Source: an uncultured Acetatifactor sp. (GTDB lineage: Bacteria > Bacillota > Clostridia > Lachnospirales > Lachnospiraceae). From it: 26,021 bases of DNA. Shown here in pieces: positions 14,965 through 23,090 of the stretch. The notes under the pieces were generated by a model. That model made no database searches. It saw nothing but the letters and a program-made list of their open reading frames with translations, and was not told the origin of the DNA. The first letter of the stretch is position 1, and each line of letters starts with the position of its first letter. Location: the NCBI GenBank assembly GCA_910585665.1, contig CAJUFI010000064.1, forward strand, positions 1 to 26,021, given 5' to 3'. The translations under genes and the position numbers were made by a program.

Positions 14965-15440
14965 AGTATCATAATCTCCTTGTAATTTTTATGCTTCCAT
15001 ACTGCTTTCAGTATAGTCGTATTTCCCACAGAAAGCAATATGGGGACAGATTTTTCACGATTCTTAATGAAAGGTGTCCACGCTGTAGTCATGGTAGTGG
15101 AGGCCGAACCACCGTCCGGGCATGTCGCCGGGGAAGCCGGGGGCGTCATAGGTGCGGAAACCGGGGGGATTACACAGGACATACAAGAGCCGGATGAGAT
15201 ATATGCATCCGTCAGGCATGATTCTCAGGATGCCTGTTCCCTGGAGTTTTCGTTTTCTTCTTCGGAAAATGACAGCAAGCTGATTGAGGGGATATCATTT
15301 GCTGATTTAACGGATTCCTTTTGCCGCCAGACCCAATGGATTGCCAAGGTCTGGGGTTCATGCACACCCTATAGCGATCAGAAGAGCATCGCCGAATTTT
15401 TTCGCCGATTCTGCTGCTGTGCACATTTTTTACTTTTATT
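14965..15440 (+). other. Gene-poor stretch, likely debris
   Basis: No gene that I can support. A plus-strand frame is open at 15040-15444, but it lacks a ribosome binding site and resembles nothing known. On the minus strand the GC-rich part ends in a plausible protein C-terminus (PGRWFGLHYHDYSVDTFH, stop at 15064-15066) that may be the cut end of a gene once upstream of the beta-galactosidase. Both strands look like leftovers of deleted genes. Confidence 0.35.
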
Positions 15441-15713
15441 TTGACTCCCCAAAAGTGCTTTCCGCCCTATGCGTCCAGATGGAGATGGATTTTTAAAGGA
15501 TGCCGAATCTCAGGCCTCGCCTTTACAGTTTTGCTCATGATATATGTGTTTGGGCTGTGGTTCATCGTCCCAGGCTGGCTGAAAGGCTTTATAAGCTGCA
15601 GTAGCAATATCTGGATTCTGGGGACGATGTTTTCTCTTGGGGCAATAGCAAATGTGATTTATCTGGCTTATTGTCTGGGAAAGCTGAAACGTAAGATTTT
15701 TAATTATTTATAG
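15441..15713 (+). CDS. Possible small two-helix membrane protein or fragment
   Basis: Ninety codons from a TTG with no ribosome binding site. Two convincing hydrophobic helices are present (LAFTVLLMIYVFGLWFIVPG and WILGTMFSLGAIANVIYLAY), with a basic C-terminus (KLKRKIFNYL). The composition looks like real membrane protein, but the start is weak and the upstream region is debris, so it may be the 3' end of a broken gene. The family is not recognised. Confidence 0.35.
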   Translation: MTPQKCFPPYASRWRWIFKGCRISGLAFTVLLMIYVFGLWFIVPGWLKGFISCSSNIWILGTMFSLGAIANVIYLAYCLGKLKRKIFNYL

Positions 15714-15829
15714 AGCAAATTGAAAATATGGGAATAGTGTGGTATTATCCTTAAAGGAAAGGCTGATTTGGAATGTTCCGTTCAAATATTGAATCGATGT
15801 CCGCCAGGGACGGACAGGGAGGAGCAAAG

Positions 15830-16600
15830 ATGAACAATATAATGGAAGAAAGTTATCAGGAAGACAAAAGAGCGTTGCTGATGCTTTCCGGAGGCAGGGA
15901 TTCTTTTTTATCGGCCTGTCTGTTGATTGAAGAGGGATATCAGGTATACATGGTCACTTATGACAATGGATGCATATCCGATATCGGCAGCACTAAGGCG
16001 GTAGCCGAAAGAATCATCAGGAGATATGGTTCTTCCAGGGCTGTATTTGTCGGTGTACAGAGCATAGCGGCTGATCTGCATCGTCTTCAGGAGACATATC
16101 TGTATCAGACAGCCAGTGAAGTCAGCGCCAAATACCCCGATTTACGCTTTGCGCAGATGTCCTGTCTTGCCTGCCATACAAGTATGTATATGGAAGCCAT
16201 CGCCTACTGCAAGGCACAGGGGATTTGCTATCTCGCGGAAGGCGCCCGGAGCAGCCAGAAATTTTTTGTAGAGCTTCCGGAGATGGTCGGCCGTTATCGA
16301 GAGCTTGCCGGACAGAATGGAATCAAGCTTGTTCTGCCGGTGTATGACCTTTCAGACGATTGGGAGCGCAAACTGAAGCTTGCAGACCGCGGATATATTC
16401 CCAAGACCCTGGAACCCCAGTGCTGGATAGGATGCCCATTGCGGGAAGAGCTAAAGCCGTGCGAAATCGAGAGTCTGGCAGCTTATTATGATAATGAGAT
16501 GAAGCCCAGGCTGCAGAGACTTATCGATGAAAAGACAAAGGCTCGTTCATATGAAGAACCGTGGACCAGTACGAGCAGGGAGGGATATGTTGAGTTCTGA
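15830..16600 (+). CDS. PP-loop ATP pyrophosphatase (QueC/adenine nucleotide alpha-hydrolase-like)
   Basis: A 256-residue protein from ATG at 15830, set by GGAGGAG with six-base spacing. The upstream ATG at 15773 has no ribosome binding site. The PP-loop SGGRDS is at ~20-25 (consensus SGGxDS) and binds ATP to adenylate a substrate. Cysteines are clustered as CLAC (112, 115) and CWIGC (198, 202) plus C211, suggesting an iron-sulfur or zinc site, as in thiolation enzymes and QueC relatives. It lacks the queCDEF neighbourhood, so it is not a standard preQ0 synthase. It overlaps the next gene, a TudS-like protein, by 14 bases. The pair probably acts together on a sulfur-containing or amide-forming reaction (inference). 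Confidence 0.8.
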   Translation: MNNIMEESYQEDKRALLMLSGGRDSFLSACLLIEEGYQVYMVTYDNGCISDIGSTKAVAERIIRRYGSSRAVFVGVQSIAADLHRLQETYLYQTASEVSAKYPDLRFAQMSCLACHTSMYMEAIAYCKAQGICYLAEGARSSQKFFVELPEMVGRYRELAGQNGIKLVLPVYDLSDDWERKLKLADRGYIPKTLEPQCWIGCPLREELKPCEIESLAAYYDNEMKPRLQRLIDEKTKARSYEEPWTSTSREGYVEF

Positions 16601-17111
16601 GACACGGCATGCGGTCTTGCTTCCGCCATGCGTTCTGTCTCCTGGCTTACAGGCGGAAAGAAAACCTGGAATCCATTGGGGGTATCCCTTCGTGGAATTG
16701 CTTATGGAGCATGGTGCGAATCCCGTTTTTCTGCCATGTCCGGAATCCTCTTTTGGCGGTTATGATAAGGGGCTGCAGCGCGGCAAGCATGGAATCGATT
16801 ACTATAAGGGAACGGAAGGGTATGAGGGCTATTGTGTCCGCCTGGCAGAACAGTGGGCGGAAATGATTCTGGATATGCAGACAGGCGGTTTCGATTTTAT
16901 TTGCATATTGGGGGTAGAACATTCCCCCACTTGCGCGGTGAGTTATATGTATTCCCATAAAGGGATGCTGAAACGTGCAGGGATGTTCTATGAAGCTTTG
17001 CTGCGGGAACTGAACGGAAGAGGAATGAAAGTCCCATGGATAGGAATCAACAGGACACATCCTCAGAAAGCGCTTAAGGCCCTGGAGATGCGGCTGTCCG
17101 GCAGAGATTAA
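16587..17111 (+). CDS. TudS/DUF523-like three-cysteine protein
   Basis: About 174 residues from ATG at 16587 (or TTG at 16590), with GGAGGG just upstream inside the preceding gene. The pattern resembles the DUF523/TudS 2-thiouracil desulfidase family: Cys15 in LLPPCVLSPG, Cys51 in FLPCPESSFGG (family motif CPE-x-x-GG), and Cys116 in GVEHSPTC (family motif SPSC). In TudS these three cysteines hold a [4Fe-4S] cluster that binds the sulfur of the substrate. Spacing and surrounding sequence are diverged (HWGYPFVELLMEHG, DFICILG), so this is a distant relative. Coupled translation with a PP-loop ATPase suggests a joint sulfur-transfer or desulfuration reaction, which is unproven. Confidence 0.65.
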   Translation: MLSSETRHAVLLPPCVLSPGLQAERKPGIHWGYPFVELLMEHGANPVFLPCPESSFGGYDKGLQRGKHGIDYYKGTEGYEGYCVRLAEQWAEMILDMQTGGFDFICILGVEHSPTCAVSYMYSHKGMLKRAGMFYEALLRELNGRGMKVPWIGINRTHPQKALKALEMRLSGRD

Positions 17112-17200
17112 ACAAAAGCCTTGTGCAGAAACTCAATTGCCGCCCCCAGGCTCATCGATATCGTGGAAATCGAAGCCTATCGGTTCTGCTTTGTCAAGTT

Positions 17201-17380
17201 TTACGGCATCCCAAGGACTGCACACAGGGCCCCTATCATAATGCAAAAATCGGATAGGTTGAACACCACCCGGCCAAGCGGCTTCCACCTGACGTTGAAG
17301 GTCAGATAATCTACCACATACCGGCGCTTCCATCTGTCATAGGTATTGCTGAAAGCCCCGCCCCGCTGATTTCCCAGGCG
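17201..17380 (-). pseudogene. Remnant of a signal peptidase II-like gene (lspA)
   Basis: On the minus strand one frame reads GAFSNTYDRWKRRYVVDYLT, then VVFNLSDFCIMIGALCAVLG and a stop. This matches the LspA C-terminal half: a G-x-x-N-x-x-DR motif, the VVDY segment and the FN-x-[AS]D motif with the second catalytic Asp. The N-terminal half, with the first helices, is not readable, and upstream frames are broken. LspA cleaves lipoprotein signal peptides in the membrane. This copy cannot be functional. Between it and the acyl-CoA ligase promoter (17381-17550) I see no gene. Confidence 0.6.
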
Positions 17381-17577
17381 GCTCCGCTGCCAGGCTGTGG
17401 CCTCCGGATTTGGCCCAATTGCTGGCGCATATAGGCGCCGTCCCCTTTGTCATAGGCCAAATGTCTTCTTCATCACGTCCACCCGTCTATCTTTACCTTT
17501 TTTCAGTATATCCCATCCTGCCTTGGTCCGTCAACCTTTCTGTCTTCCCTATTCTTTTATTGACTTTTCAGAACAGA

Positions 17578-17598
17578 TATGATACCGTAGGTATCATA
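17578..17598 (+). promoter_or_regulatory. Perfect 21-bp dyad, probable operator of the acyl-CoA ligase gene
   Basis: TATGATACC (17578-17586) and GGTATCATA (17590-17598) are exact reverse complements around GTA. A TTGACT hexamer lies 12 bases upstream at 17560-17565, so the dyad sits where the -10 box would be. The size and symmetry suit a TetR- or MerR-type repressor site. No cognate regulator gene is adjacent. Confidence 0.55.
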
Positions 17599-17692
17599 AT
17601 ACTTTACTGCTTTAAACCGAGAACGTGAAGAGGATGGCACAACGAAGCGGAAGGCGAAGCTTTGCCGCTGTGGCAGACAGGAGGACAAGAAA

Positions 17693-19327
17693 ATGCCAGT
17701 CATGGAATTCCTGGAAAGGAACGCAAGAGAATACCCCAACGAAATCGCCCTGGTGGAGCTGAACCCGGAGGAAAAGGACACCCGCCGGACCACCTGGAAG
17801 GAATACGAGTTGATCCAGCCCGACCGCTTCGAGCCCTACCGCAGGGAGATCACCTGGAGCGTATTCAACGAGAAGGCCAACCGCTTCGCCAACATGCTCC
17901 TGGGCCGGGGCATCAAAAAGGGGGACAAGGTGGCCATACTGATGTACAACTGCCTGGAATGGCTGCCGATCTATTTCGGCGTGCTGAAGACCGGGGCCAT
18001 CGCCGTGCCCTTCAATTTCCGCTATGACGCCGGGGAAATCCTTTACTGCGCGGAGCTGGCAGAAGTAGACATCATTGTCTTCGGTCCCGCCTTCATCGGC
18101 CGTATCGAAGCCAACGCGGAACGGCTCTCCAAGGGACGGCTGCTGATCTACGTGGGGGATAGCTGTCCCACTTTCGCGGAGAGCTACCATGAGCTGGTGG
18201 CGGACTGCTCCAGCCAGACTCCTGACATCCAGATTACGGACGATGATTTCGGCGCCATCTATTTCTCCTCAGGGACAACGGGCTTTCCCAAGGCCATCCT
18301 GCATAAGCACCGGAGCCTGACCCAGGCCGCCGAGATGGAGCAGAAGCACCATGCCACCGGCCGGGAGGACACCTTCCTGTGCATCCCGCCCCTGTACCAC
18401 ACCGGCGCGAAATTCCACTGGATGGGCAGCCTGGTGGCGGGCAGCAGGGCCGTGCTGTTGAAGGGCACAAGGCCGGAGACCATCCTGTCCGCCATCTCAA
18501 AAGAGCGCTGCACCATCGTATGGCTCTTGGTACCTTGGGCCCAGGACATCCTGGACGCCCTGGATGTGGGGCAACTGCATCTGGAGGATTACCGGCTGTC
18601 CCAGTGGCGGCTGATGCACATCGGGGCCCAGCCTGTGCCGCCCTCCCTGATCAAGCGCTGGAAAGAATACTTCCCGGACCATGCCTACGACACCAACTAC
18701 GGCCTGTCCGAGTCCACAGGCCCGGGCTGCGTCCACCTGGGCATGGAGAACATCCACAAGGTGGGAGCCATCGGCGTGCCGGGCTACCGCTGGGAGTGCA
18801 AGATTGTAGGCGAGGACGGCAAAGAAGTGGCCAAGGGCGACGTGGGCGAGCTCTGCGTCAAAGGCCCCGGCCTCATGACCTGCTACTACCGGGACGAAAA
18901 AGCCACCGCCGATGCCCTGAAGGACGGGTGGCTGTGCACCGGGGACATGGCCGTCCAGGACGAGGACGGTTTCTACTTCCTGGTAGACCGCAAGAAGGAC
19001 GTCATCGTCAGCGGCGGCGAAAACATCTACCCTGTGCAGATTGAGGACTTCCTCCGACGGCATGACAAAATCAAGGACGTGGCCGTCATCGGTCTGCCCG
19101 ACAGACGGCTGGGCGAGAAGACCGCCGCCATCATCGAAATCAAGGACGGGATGGAGTGCACCGAAGCGGAGATAGACGAGTTCTGCCGGGAGCTGCCCAG
19201 ATATAAGCGCCCCAAGGAAATCATCTTCAACGAGATACCCAGGAACGCCACCGGCAAGATAGAGAAGCCCAAGCTGCGGAAACTGTACGGCGCAGACCAG
19301 CTGGTGGCCCAGGAGAACAGAGGCTGA
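17693..19327 (+). CDS. Acyl-CoA ligase / class I adenylate-forming enzyme
   Basis: A 544-residue protein from ATG at 17693, with AGGAGG eight bases upstream. Adenylation motifs in order are YFSSGTTGFPKA (~189-200, phosphate-binding loop), YGLSESTGPG (~335), CTGDMA (~415), FLVDRKKDVIVSGGENIYPV (~425-445, hinge and A8), and the catalytic Lys in RNATGKIEKPK (~520). It activates a carboxylic acid with ATP and transfers it to CoA in the cytoplasm. The acid (fatty, aromatic or bile-type) cannot be told from the motifs. Codon usage is GC-rich, unlike the surrounding debris. It is followed by a repeat tract beginning at its own stop codon and by the UPF0340 gene, perhaps as one transcript. Confidence 0.9.
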   Translation: MPVMEFLERNAREYPNEIALVELNPEEKDTRRTTWKEYELIQPDRFEPYRREITWSVFNEKANRFANMLLGRGIKKGDKVAILMYNCLEWLPIYFGVLKTGAIAVPFNFRYDAGEILYCAELAEVDIIVFGPAFIGRIEANAERLSKGRLLIYVGDSCPTFAESYHELVADCSSQTPDIQITDDDFGAIYFSSGTTGFPKAILHKHRSLTQAAEMEQKHHATGREDTFLCIPPLYHTGAKFHWMGSLVAGSRAVLLKGTRPETILSAISKERCTIVWLLVPWAQDILDALDVGQLHLEDYRLSQWRLMHIGAQPVPPSLIKRWKEYFPDHAYDTNYGLSESTGPGCVHLGMENIHKVGAIGVPGYRWECKIVGEDGKEVAKGDVGELCVKGPGLMTCYYRDEKATADALKDGWLCTGDMAVQDEDGFYFLVDRKKDVIVSGGENIYPVQIEDFLRRHDKIKDVAVIGLPDRRLGEKTAAIIEIKDGMECTEAEIDEFCRELPRYKRPKEIIFNEIPRNATGKIEKPKLRKLYGADQLVAQENRG

Positions 19328-19508
19328 TACCGTAACAAAAGTTGATACAGAGCAAAAGCTGATAACAGAACAAAGGCTGATAACAAAACAAAGGCTGATA
19401 ACAGAGCAAAGGCTGATAACAGAGCAAAGGCTGATAACAGAACAAAGGCTGATAGCAGAACAAAAGCTGATAACAGAACAAAAGCCGATAACAGAACAAA
19501 AGCTGATA
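19323..19508 (+). repeat. Eleven-copy 18-bp tandem repeat after the ligase stop codon
   Basis: The unit is GCTGATAACAGAACAAAG, with starts at 19323, 19341, 19358, 19376, 19394, 19412, 19430, 19448, 19466, 19484 and 19502. One interval is 17 and the rest are 18. The first copy contains the ligase TGA. From 19358 the repeats are open in the ligase frame and would encode (ADNRTK)n up to TAA near 19523, but two in-frame TGA codons precede them. Copies differ by single bases, so the array has aged. It is not a CRISPR array: there are no spacers. Confidence 0.92.
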
Positions 19509-19550
19509 CAGATATGACAAAATAACATCAAAGACGGGAGAATGGACAAT

Positions 19551-20111
19551 ATGACCGAGGAAATGTCAATCATCAGCAGCGAAGCTTACAACGCGGCGCG
19601 GGAGATTTTAGAAATCGCGAAACTGGAAGAGGGAGACCTCTTCGTGGTGGGTTGCTCCACCAGCGAGGTATCCGGCGCGAACATAGGCACCTTTTCCAGC
19701 CCGGAGCTGGCGGAAGTGGTGTTCGGCAGCATCTACCAGGCCACCCAGGAGACCGGGGTCTATCTGGCCGCCCAGTGCTGCGAGCACCTGAACCGCGCCC
19801 TTATCCTGGAAAAAGAGGCAGCCCTCCGGTACGGCTACGAAATCGTCAATGTCGTTCCCCAGCCCAAGGCCGGAGGCTCCTTCGCCACGGCGGCCTACAA
19901 GACTTTCGAGAATCCCGTGGCGGTAGAGCACATCAAAGCCAAGGCCGGCATGGACATCGGCGATACCCTGATTGGGATGCACCTCCAGGACGTGGCCGTG
20001 CCTGTCCGAATCCGCACCCAGGAAATCGGAGATGCCCATGTAGTCTGCGCACGCACCCGCCCGAAATTCATCGGCGGTATCCGGGCAATCTATGACGAGG
20101 ATATGTCTTAA
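19551..20111 (+). CDS. UPF0340 / TIGR01440 (YwlG-like) family protein
   Basis: About 186 residues. Starts at 19542, 19551 and 19560 are all in frame; GGGAG is best spaced for 19551. Family features are VVGCSTSEVSGANIGTFSS near the N-terminus, AAQCCEHLNRALILEKE in the middle, the PQPKAGGSFATAAY segment, and IGMHLQDVAVPVR toward the C-terminus. This matches full-length UPF0340 proteins, which are conserved in Bacillota and have no established biochemical role. It follows the acyl-CoA ligase and the repeat tract on the same strand with no terminator visible between them. Confidence 0.9.
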   Translation: MTEEMSIISSEAYNAAREILEIAKLEEGDLFVVGCSTSEVSGANIGTFSSPELAEVVFGSIYQATQETGVYLAAQCCEHLNRALILEKEAALRYGYEIVNVVPQPKAGGSFATAAYKTFENPVAVEHIKAKAGMDIGDTLIGMHLQDVAVPVRIRTQEIGDAHVVCARTRPKFIGGIRAIYDEDMS

Positions 20112-20324
20112 ACAGGGCTTCCGGCTTGTCCGGATTAGAGGCTTAACAACGATTTTCTGGCAAAATGGCCAAATTCTGCCATCTGTGTGATTGCGTCCAT
20201 GGCAGACATGATATCAGTGCCAAGGGGCTGTAGAGCTCAACCACACAGGTGGAAGTTTTGGTTCCGGCTTATCCAGGTCAGGAAAACAGCCCGTAAACAG
20301 CAAAAGCAACTCAAACCGCAGAAA

Positions 20325-20425
20325 TTCAACGGAGAAAGTGCAGGGTTCCCACACTTTCTCCGCCGACTTTCTGCATCCTGTGTCACAGATCCTGCTTTAT
20401 CCTCCCTCTGGCCACGCACTTCACG
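20325..20425 (+). repeat. Direct repeat copy 1 (tail of the XRE regulator gene plus hairpin)
   Basis: About 100 bases, from CAACGGAGAAAGTG through the CGCACTTCACGA segment, with a close match at 22989-23090. The segment includes a hairpin and the last ~14 codons of the regulator gene. The copies are in the same orientation, ~2.66 kb apart, and flank the XRE and AAA ATPase genes. Confidence 0.8.
20330..20362 (-). terminator. Hairpin downstream of the XRE membrane regulator gene
   Basis: CGGAGAAAGTG (20330-20340) pairs perfectly with CACTTTCTCCG (20352-20362) around an 11-base loop, about 20 bases after the regulator stop at 20383. On the minus strand it is followed by TTGAATTTCTG, only moderately T-rich. 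The same hairpin shape occurs in the second copy at 22994-23026, where the loop differs, so the stem is conserved. Confidence 0.55.
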
Positions 20426-21405
20426 ACGCCCAGCAGCGCAACGAACAGCAGCGCCGCCACAGGCCACACCAGCGATGCCCAGACCCAGTCATCAGAGCGG
20501 AAACCGATGACCAGGAAAACAGCCGTCACCACGCACCAGTAGGCTCCCGGGAAAAACGATGTCTTCTTTTTCAGCTCCTTCTTCTCCAGGGTGAAATCCC
20601 CCTCCTGCAGCAGCTTGTCGAAGCTGTCCTGGATGCTGCCCGCCCACACGAACAGGAATGCCGCCACGGCCACCAGCGACAGCAGCAGCGCCACGGAATA
20701 AATCATTATCAGATCCCCCGCCGAGAACGCCACAGCCATCATCATAGGAACCACCCCGATGATGCACAGCGTGACCCCTGCCACGATGCACATGCGGTAT
20801 CGGGCGGCAAAGTCCTCTTTCTTCTTCCTGACGATTCCCTCCACTCCATACTGCAGCGCCAGCTTTTCCTTTTCCAGATACTCGTACTTCTCCATCTGCA
20901 TGTCGCACAGGATGAAGATCGCCACGGCAACGGCCACCAATATCAGCAGAATGGTCATGCCAAGGCCTCCCGCCATGTCCTCCCCGATGGCCAAGGCACT
21001 GTGCCCGCCAGCCTCCTCGCCGTATTCCGACAGCGCTCCCAGCACAATAAGCGGAACGGGCGACAGGACGCACAGAGCGGCGGCAGCGGCCATCCGCCCC
21101 GCCAGCCTCCGGACCAGCCCCAGGGAGCCGTCAGCCTCCTCCACGGACACATTCCGTGTCAAAGGCGCCTCATAGACATCCTCCACCTCCGACGGGACTT
21201 CCTTTTCCAATTCGTCCTTCAGCAGGTAATCCGTGCTGACCCCGAACAGGCTGCTCATGGCGATGATCTTGTCGATGTCGGGTATCGACGCTCCGCTCTC
21301 CCATTTGCTCACGGACTGTCTGGAGATGTTCAGCTGCTCCGCCAGCTCCTCCTGTGACCAGTTGTTCTTCTTCCGCAATGCCTGAACCTTTTCTGCCAAA
21401 ATCAT
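20383..21405 (-). CDS. XRE-family regulator with a multi-helix membrane domain
   Basis: A 340-residue protein. Residues 1-62 are a classical HTH_3 domain (NNWSQEELAEQLNISRQSVS, KWESGASIPDIDKI). A linker (~70-100) leads to about six hydrophobic helices (~110-128, ~148-166, ~205-230, ~233-255, ~290-308, ~315-333), with a charged helix EKYEYLEKEKLALQYGVEGI between. Such membrane-tethered XRE regulators are common in Clostridia, and their signals are mostly unknown. AGGGAAG precedes the ATG. It faces the convergently transcribed UPF0340 gene. The next gene upstream, on the same strand, is the AAA ATPase with its own terminator between, so this gene has its own promoter. Confidence 0.88.
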   Translation of the reverse strand: MILAEKVQALRKKNNWSQEELAEQLNISRQSVSKWESGASIPDIDKIIAMSSLFGVSTDYLLKDELEKEVPSEVEDVYEAPLTRNVSVEEADGSLGLVRRLAGRMAAAAALCVLSPVPLIVLGALSEYGEEAGGHSALAIGEDMAGGLGMTILLILVAVAVAIFILCDMQMEKYEYLEKEKLALQYGVEGIVRKKKEDFAARYRMCIVAGVTLCIIGVVPMMMAVAFSAGDLIMIYSVALLLSLVAVAAFLFVWAGSIQDSFDKLLQEGDFTLEKKELKKKTSFFPGAYWCVVTAVFLVIGFRSDDWVWASLVWPVAALLFVALLGVVKCVARGRIKQDL

Positions 21406-21484
21406 ATGCTTCCCTGCCGCTTATGCGGCTTTTCCTTTCTGCACCCTTCGTGCCGGTTTCTGTATTTCCATGCACGAATCATAG

Positions 21485-21536
21485 CAAAAAAGCCGGTTGA
21501 CAACTACCAATCGCGCTTGGAAATCTGTCAACCGGC
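21485..21536 (-). terminator. Intrinsic terminator of the AAA/DUF4143 gene
   Basis: On the minus strand GCCGGTTGACA (21536-21526) and TGTCAACCGGC (21502-21492) form an 11-bp stem, followed at once by TTTTTTG. The stem contains the gene's stop codon at 21528-21530. A second small stem (CCAA/TTGG) may form inside the loop. A clear factor-independent terminator. Confidence 0.85.
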
Positions 21537-22853
21537 GGTTGCGTCAGCCATTATTGCATCCCACAGCACCGCTACCGCATACAGCGGCAGATTGATCAGC
21601 TTTTCCTGCTTCCGGTAATCTGACATGGACATCCTGACCCCAAAGTCCAGACCATAAGTTGACACAAAGCTTTTCAGGCTTTTCGCATTCAGATTTTCCT
21701 GCGCCTTGACTTCTAGCGGGATAATTCTCCCTTCATGCTGCAGCACGAAATCCACCTCACCGGAAGACGAATCCGCCGACCAGTAATAGGCTTCCGTGTC
21801 CAATTCCGCCAGTATCTGCTGACAGACATACTGCTCGGTAAGCGCCCCCTTGAATTCCGTGAAGATATCCGTTCCTTCCAGCAAAGTCCTTGCATCCAAA
21901 TCCGCCATCGCCGCCAGGAGCCCCACATCCACAAAATACAGCTTGAACGCCGGAATATCCCGATAAGCCTTCAAAGGCACCGCTCCCTTTTTCACCCTGC
22001 CCACCTTATGACAAAGCCCGCAGTCAATTAGCCATTGAATCGCCAGCTCGAAATCTTTCGCCCTTGCCCCTTCCCGCAGAACGCCGTATACGAATTTCTT
22101 GTTCTCTTTCGCAAGCTGTGACAAAATACCGTCCCATACCATCTGTATTCTGGGCACCACCTCTCTCGGCGCATGTTTCGAAAAATCCTGCTCATAATCA
22201 GAGAGCAGGCGCTTTTGCACCCGCCTGACATTCTTCAGATTGCCGTCCTTGACATAAGCATTCACCGCCGCAGGCATCCCACCTACATAATAATAGTTCT
22301 TCAGCAAATCCACATATTTATCCCTGAATGCAGCAGCCATTTGAAAATCACAATCCCTGATCAGCCCGGCCAGCGCCTCGTTCCCGGTAGCCCAAAGGAA
22401 CTCCTGAAACGACAGGGGTGATAATTCGATGCTGTCCACCTTCCCTACAGGAAAAGATGTCCCCTCATGCATGGCAATCCCCAGAAGGGAACCTGCGGCC
22501 AGGATGAAATAAGAATGGCGTTCGTCCTCCGCAAAGTATTTCAGCGACTGCAGCGCAGACGGCGCCTCCTGAATCTCATCCAGAATAATCAGCGTTTCTT
22601 CCGGCTCAATCTCCACGCCGCTCTCTATGGCAAGTCCCCGCAGAATGCGCTCTGTGTCAAAATCTCCTGAGAAGAGCTGCTGCATGCGCGGGTTTCGGTC
22701 AAAGTTGATATAAGCGCTTTTCTGAAAGCATGTCTTTCCAAACTCCTTCATGAGCCAGGTCTTTCCCACTTGCCTCGCTCCCCGGATAATCAGCGGAAGC
22801 CGTTCGGAATCGTTCCTCCATCTCTCCAGCTTCTCCATCGCAAATCGCTCCAT
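21528..22853 (-). CDS. AAA-family ATPase with DUF4143 domain
   Basis: About 441 residues. The start is taken at ATG 22853 (MERFAMEKLE); the frame extends upstream to 22916 without a good ribosome binding site. Walker A GARQVGKTW is at ~25-33, Walker B TLIILDEIQEAP at ~88-99, and sensor-like FILAAGSLLGI at ~115-125. The C-terminal DUF4143 region contains the PD-(D/E)XK-like block SSSGEVDFVLQHEGRIIPLE followed by VKAQ, with D, E and K in nuclease-like spacing. This large family (also called ATP-binding proteins of the archaeal type) is often found in accessory DNA and proposed to have toxin, defence or mobility roles, none firmly established. It is a single-gene unit between two direct repeats. 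Confidence 0.9.
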   Translation of the reverse strand: MERFAMEKLERWRNDSERLPLIIRGARQVGKTWLMKEFGKTCFQKSAYINFDRNPRMQQLFSGDFDTERILRGLAIESGVEIEPEETLIILDEIQEAPSALQSLKYFAEDERHSYFILAAGSLLGIAMHEGTSFPVGKVDSIELSPLSFQEFLWATGNEALAGLIRDCDFQMAAAFRDKYVDLLKNYYYVGGMPAAVNAYVKDGNLKNVRRVQKRLLSDYEQDFSKHAPREVVPRIQMVWDGILSQLAKENKKFVYGVLREGARAKDFELAIQWLIDCGLCHKVGRVKKGAVPLKAYRDIPAFKLYFVDVGLLAAMADLDARTLLEGTDIFTEFKGALTEQYVCQQILAELDTEAYYWSADSSSGEVDFVLQHEGRIIPLEVKAQENLNAKSLKSFVSTYGLDFGVRMSMSDYRKQEKLINLPLYAVAVLWDAIMADATAG

Positions 22854-22988
22854 GTCCTTCTGCCTTGTCCTTTCCGCCGCCAACGCACCAGGAACTGTCG
22901 GAAAAAACTGACACAACTCCCTACCATAACTGGCACATATCGCAAAGCGACTGACTTATCTAAAATTATACGGCTCTAATTACAGAAA

Positions 22989-23090
22989 GTCAACGGAGAA
23001 AATGTGTCATCCTTGCACTTTCTCCGCCGACATTCCGCATCCTATGTCACAGTTCCTGTTTTATCCTCTCTCTGGCCGCGCACTTCACGA
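22989..23090 (+). repeat. Direct repeat copy 2
   Basis: GTCAACGGAGAAAATG through GCGCACTTCACGATGC, closely matching 20325-20425. It contains the corresponding hairpin (22994-23004 with 23016-23026, one mismatch) and a remnant of a regulator C-terminus. Confidence 0.8.

Noticed and set aside
15040..15444. Plus-strand 134-codon open frame
   Set aside because: No ribosome binding site or family resemblance, and it overlaps GC-rich debris that reads better on the other strand.
19323..19508. Repeat array considered as a CRISPR
   Set aside because: Units are contiguous with no spacers and begin in a coding sequence.
18497..19573. Minus-strand frame with repeated FCSVIS hexapeptides
   Set aside because: It is the antisense reading of the 18-bp repeat and the acyl-CoA ligase gene, with no ribosome binding site and no family.
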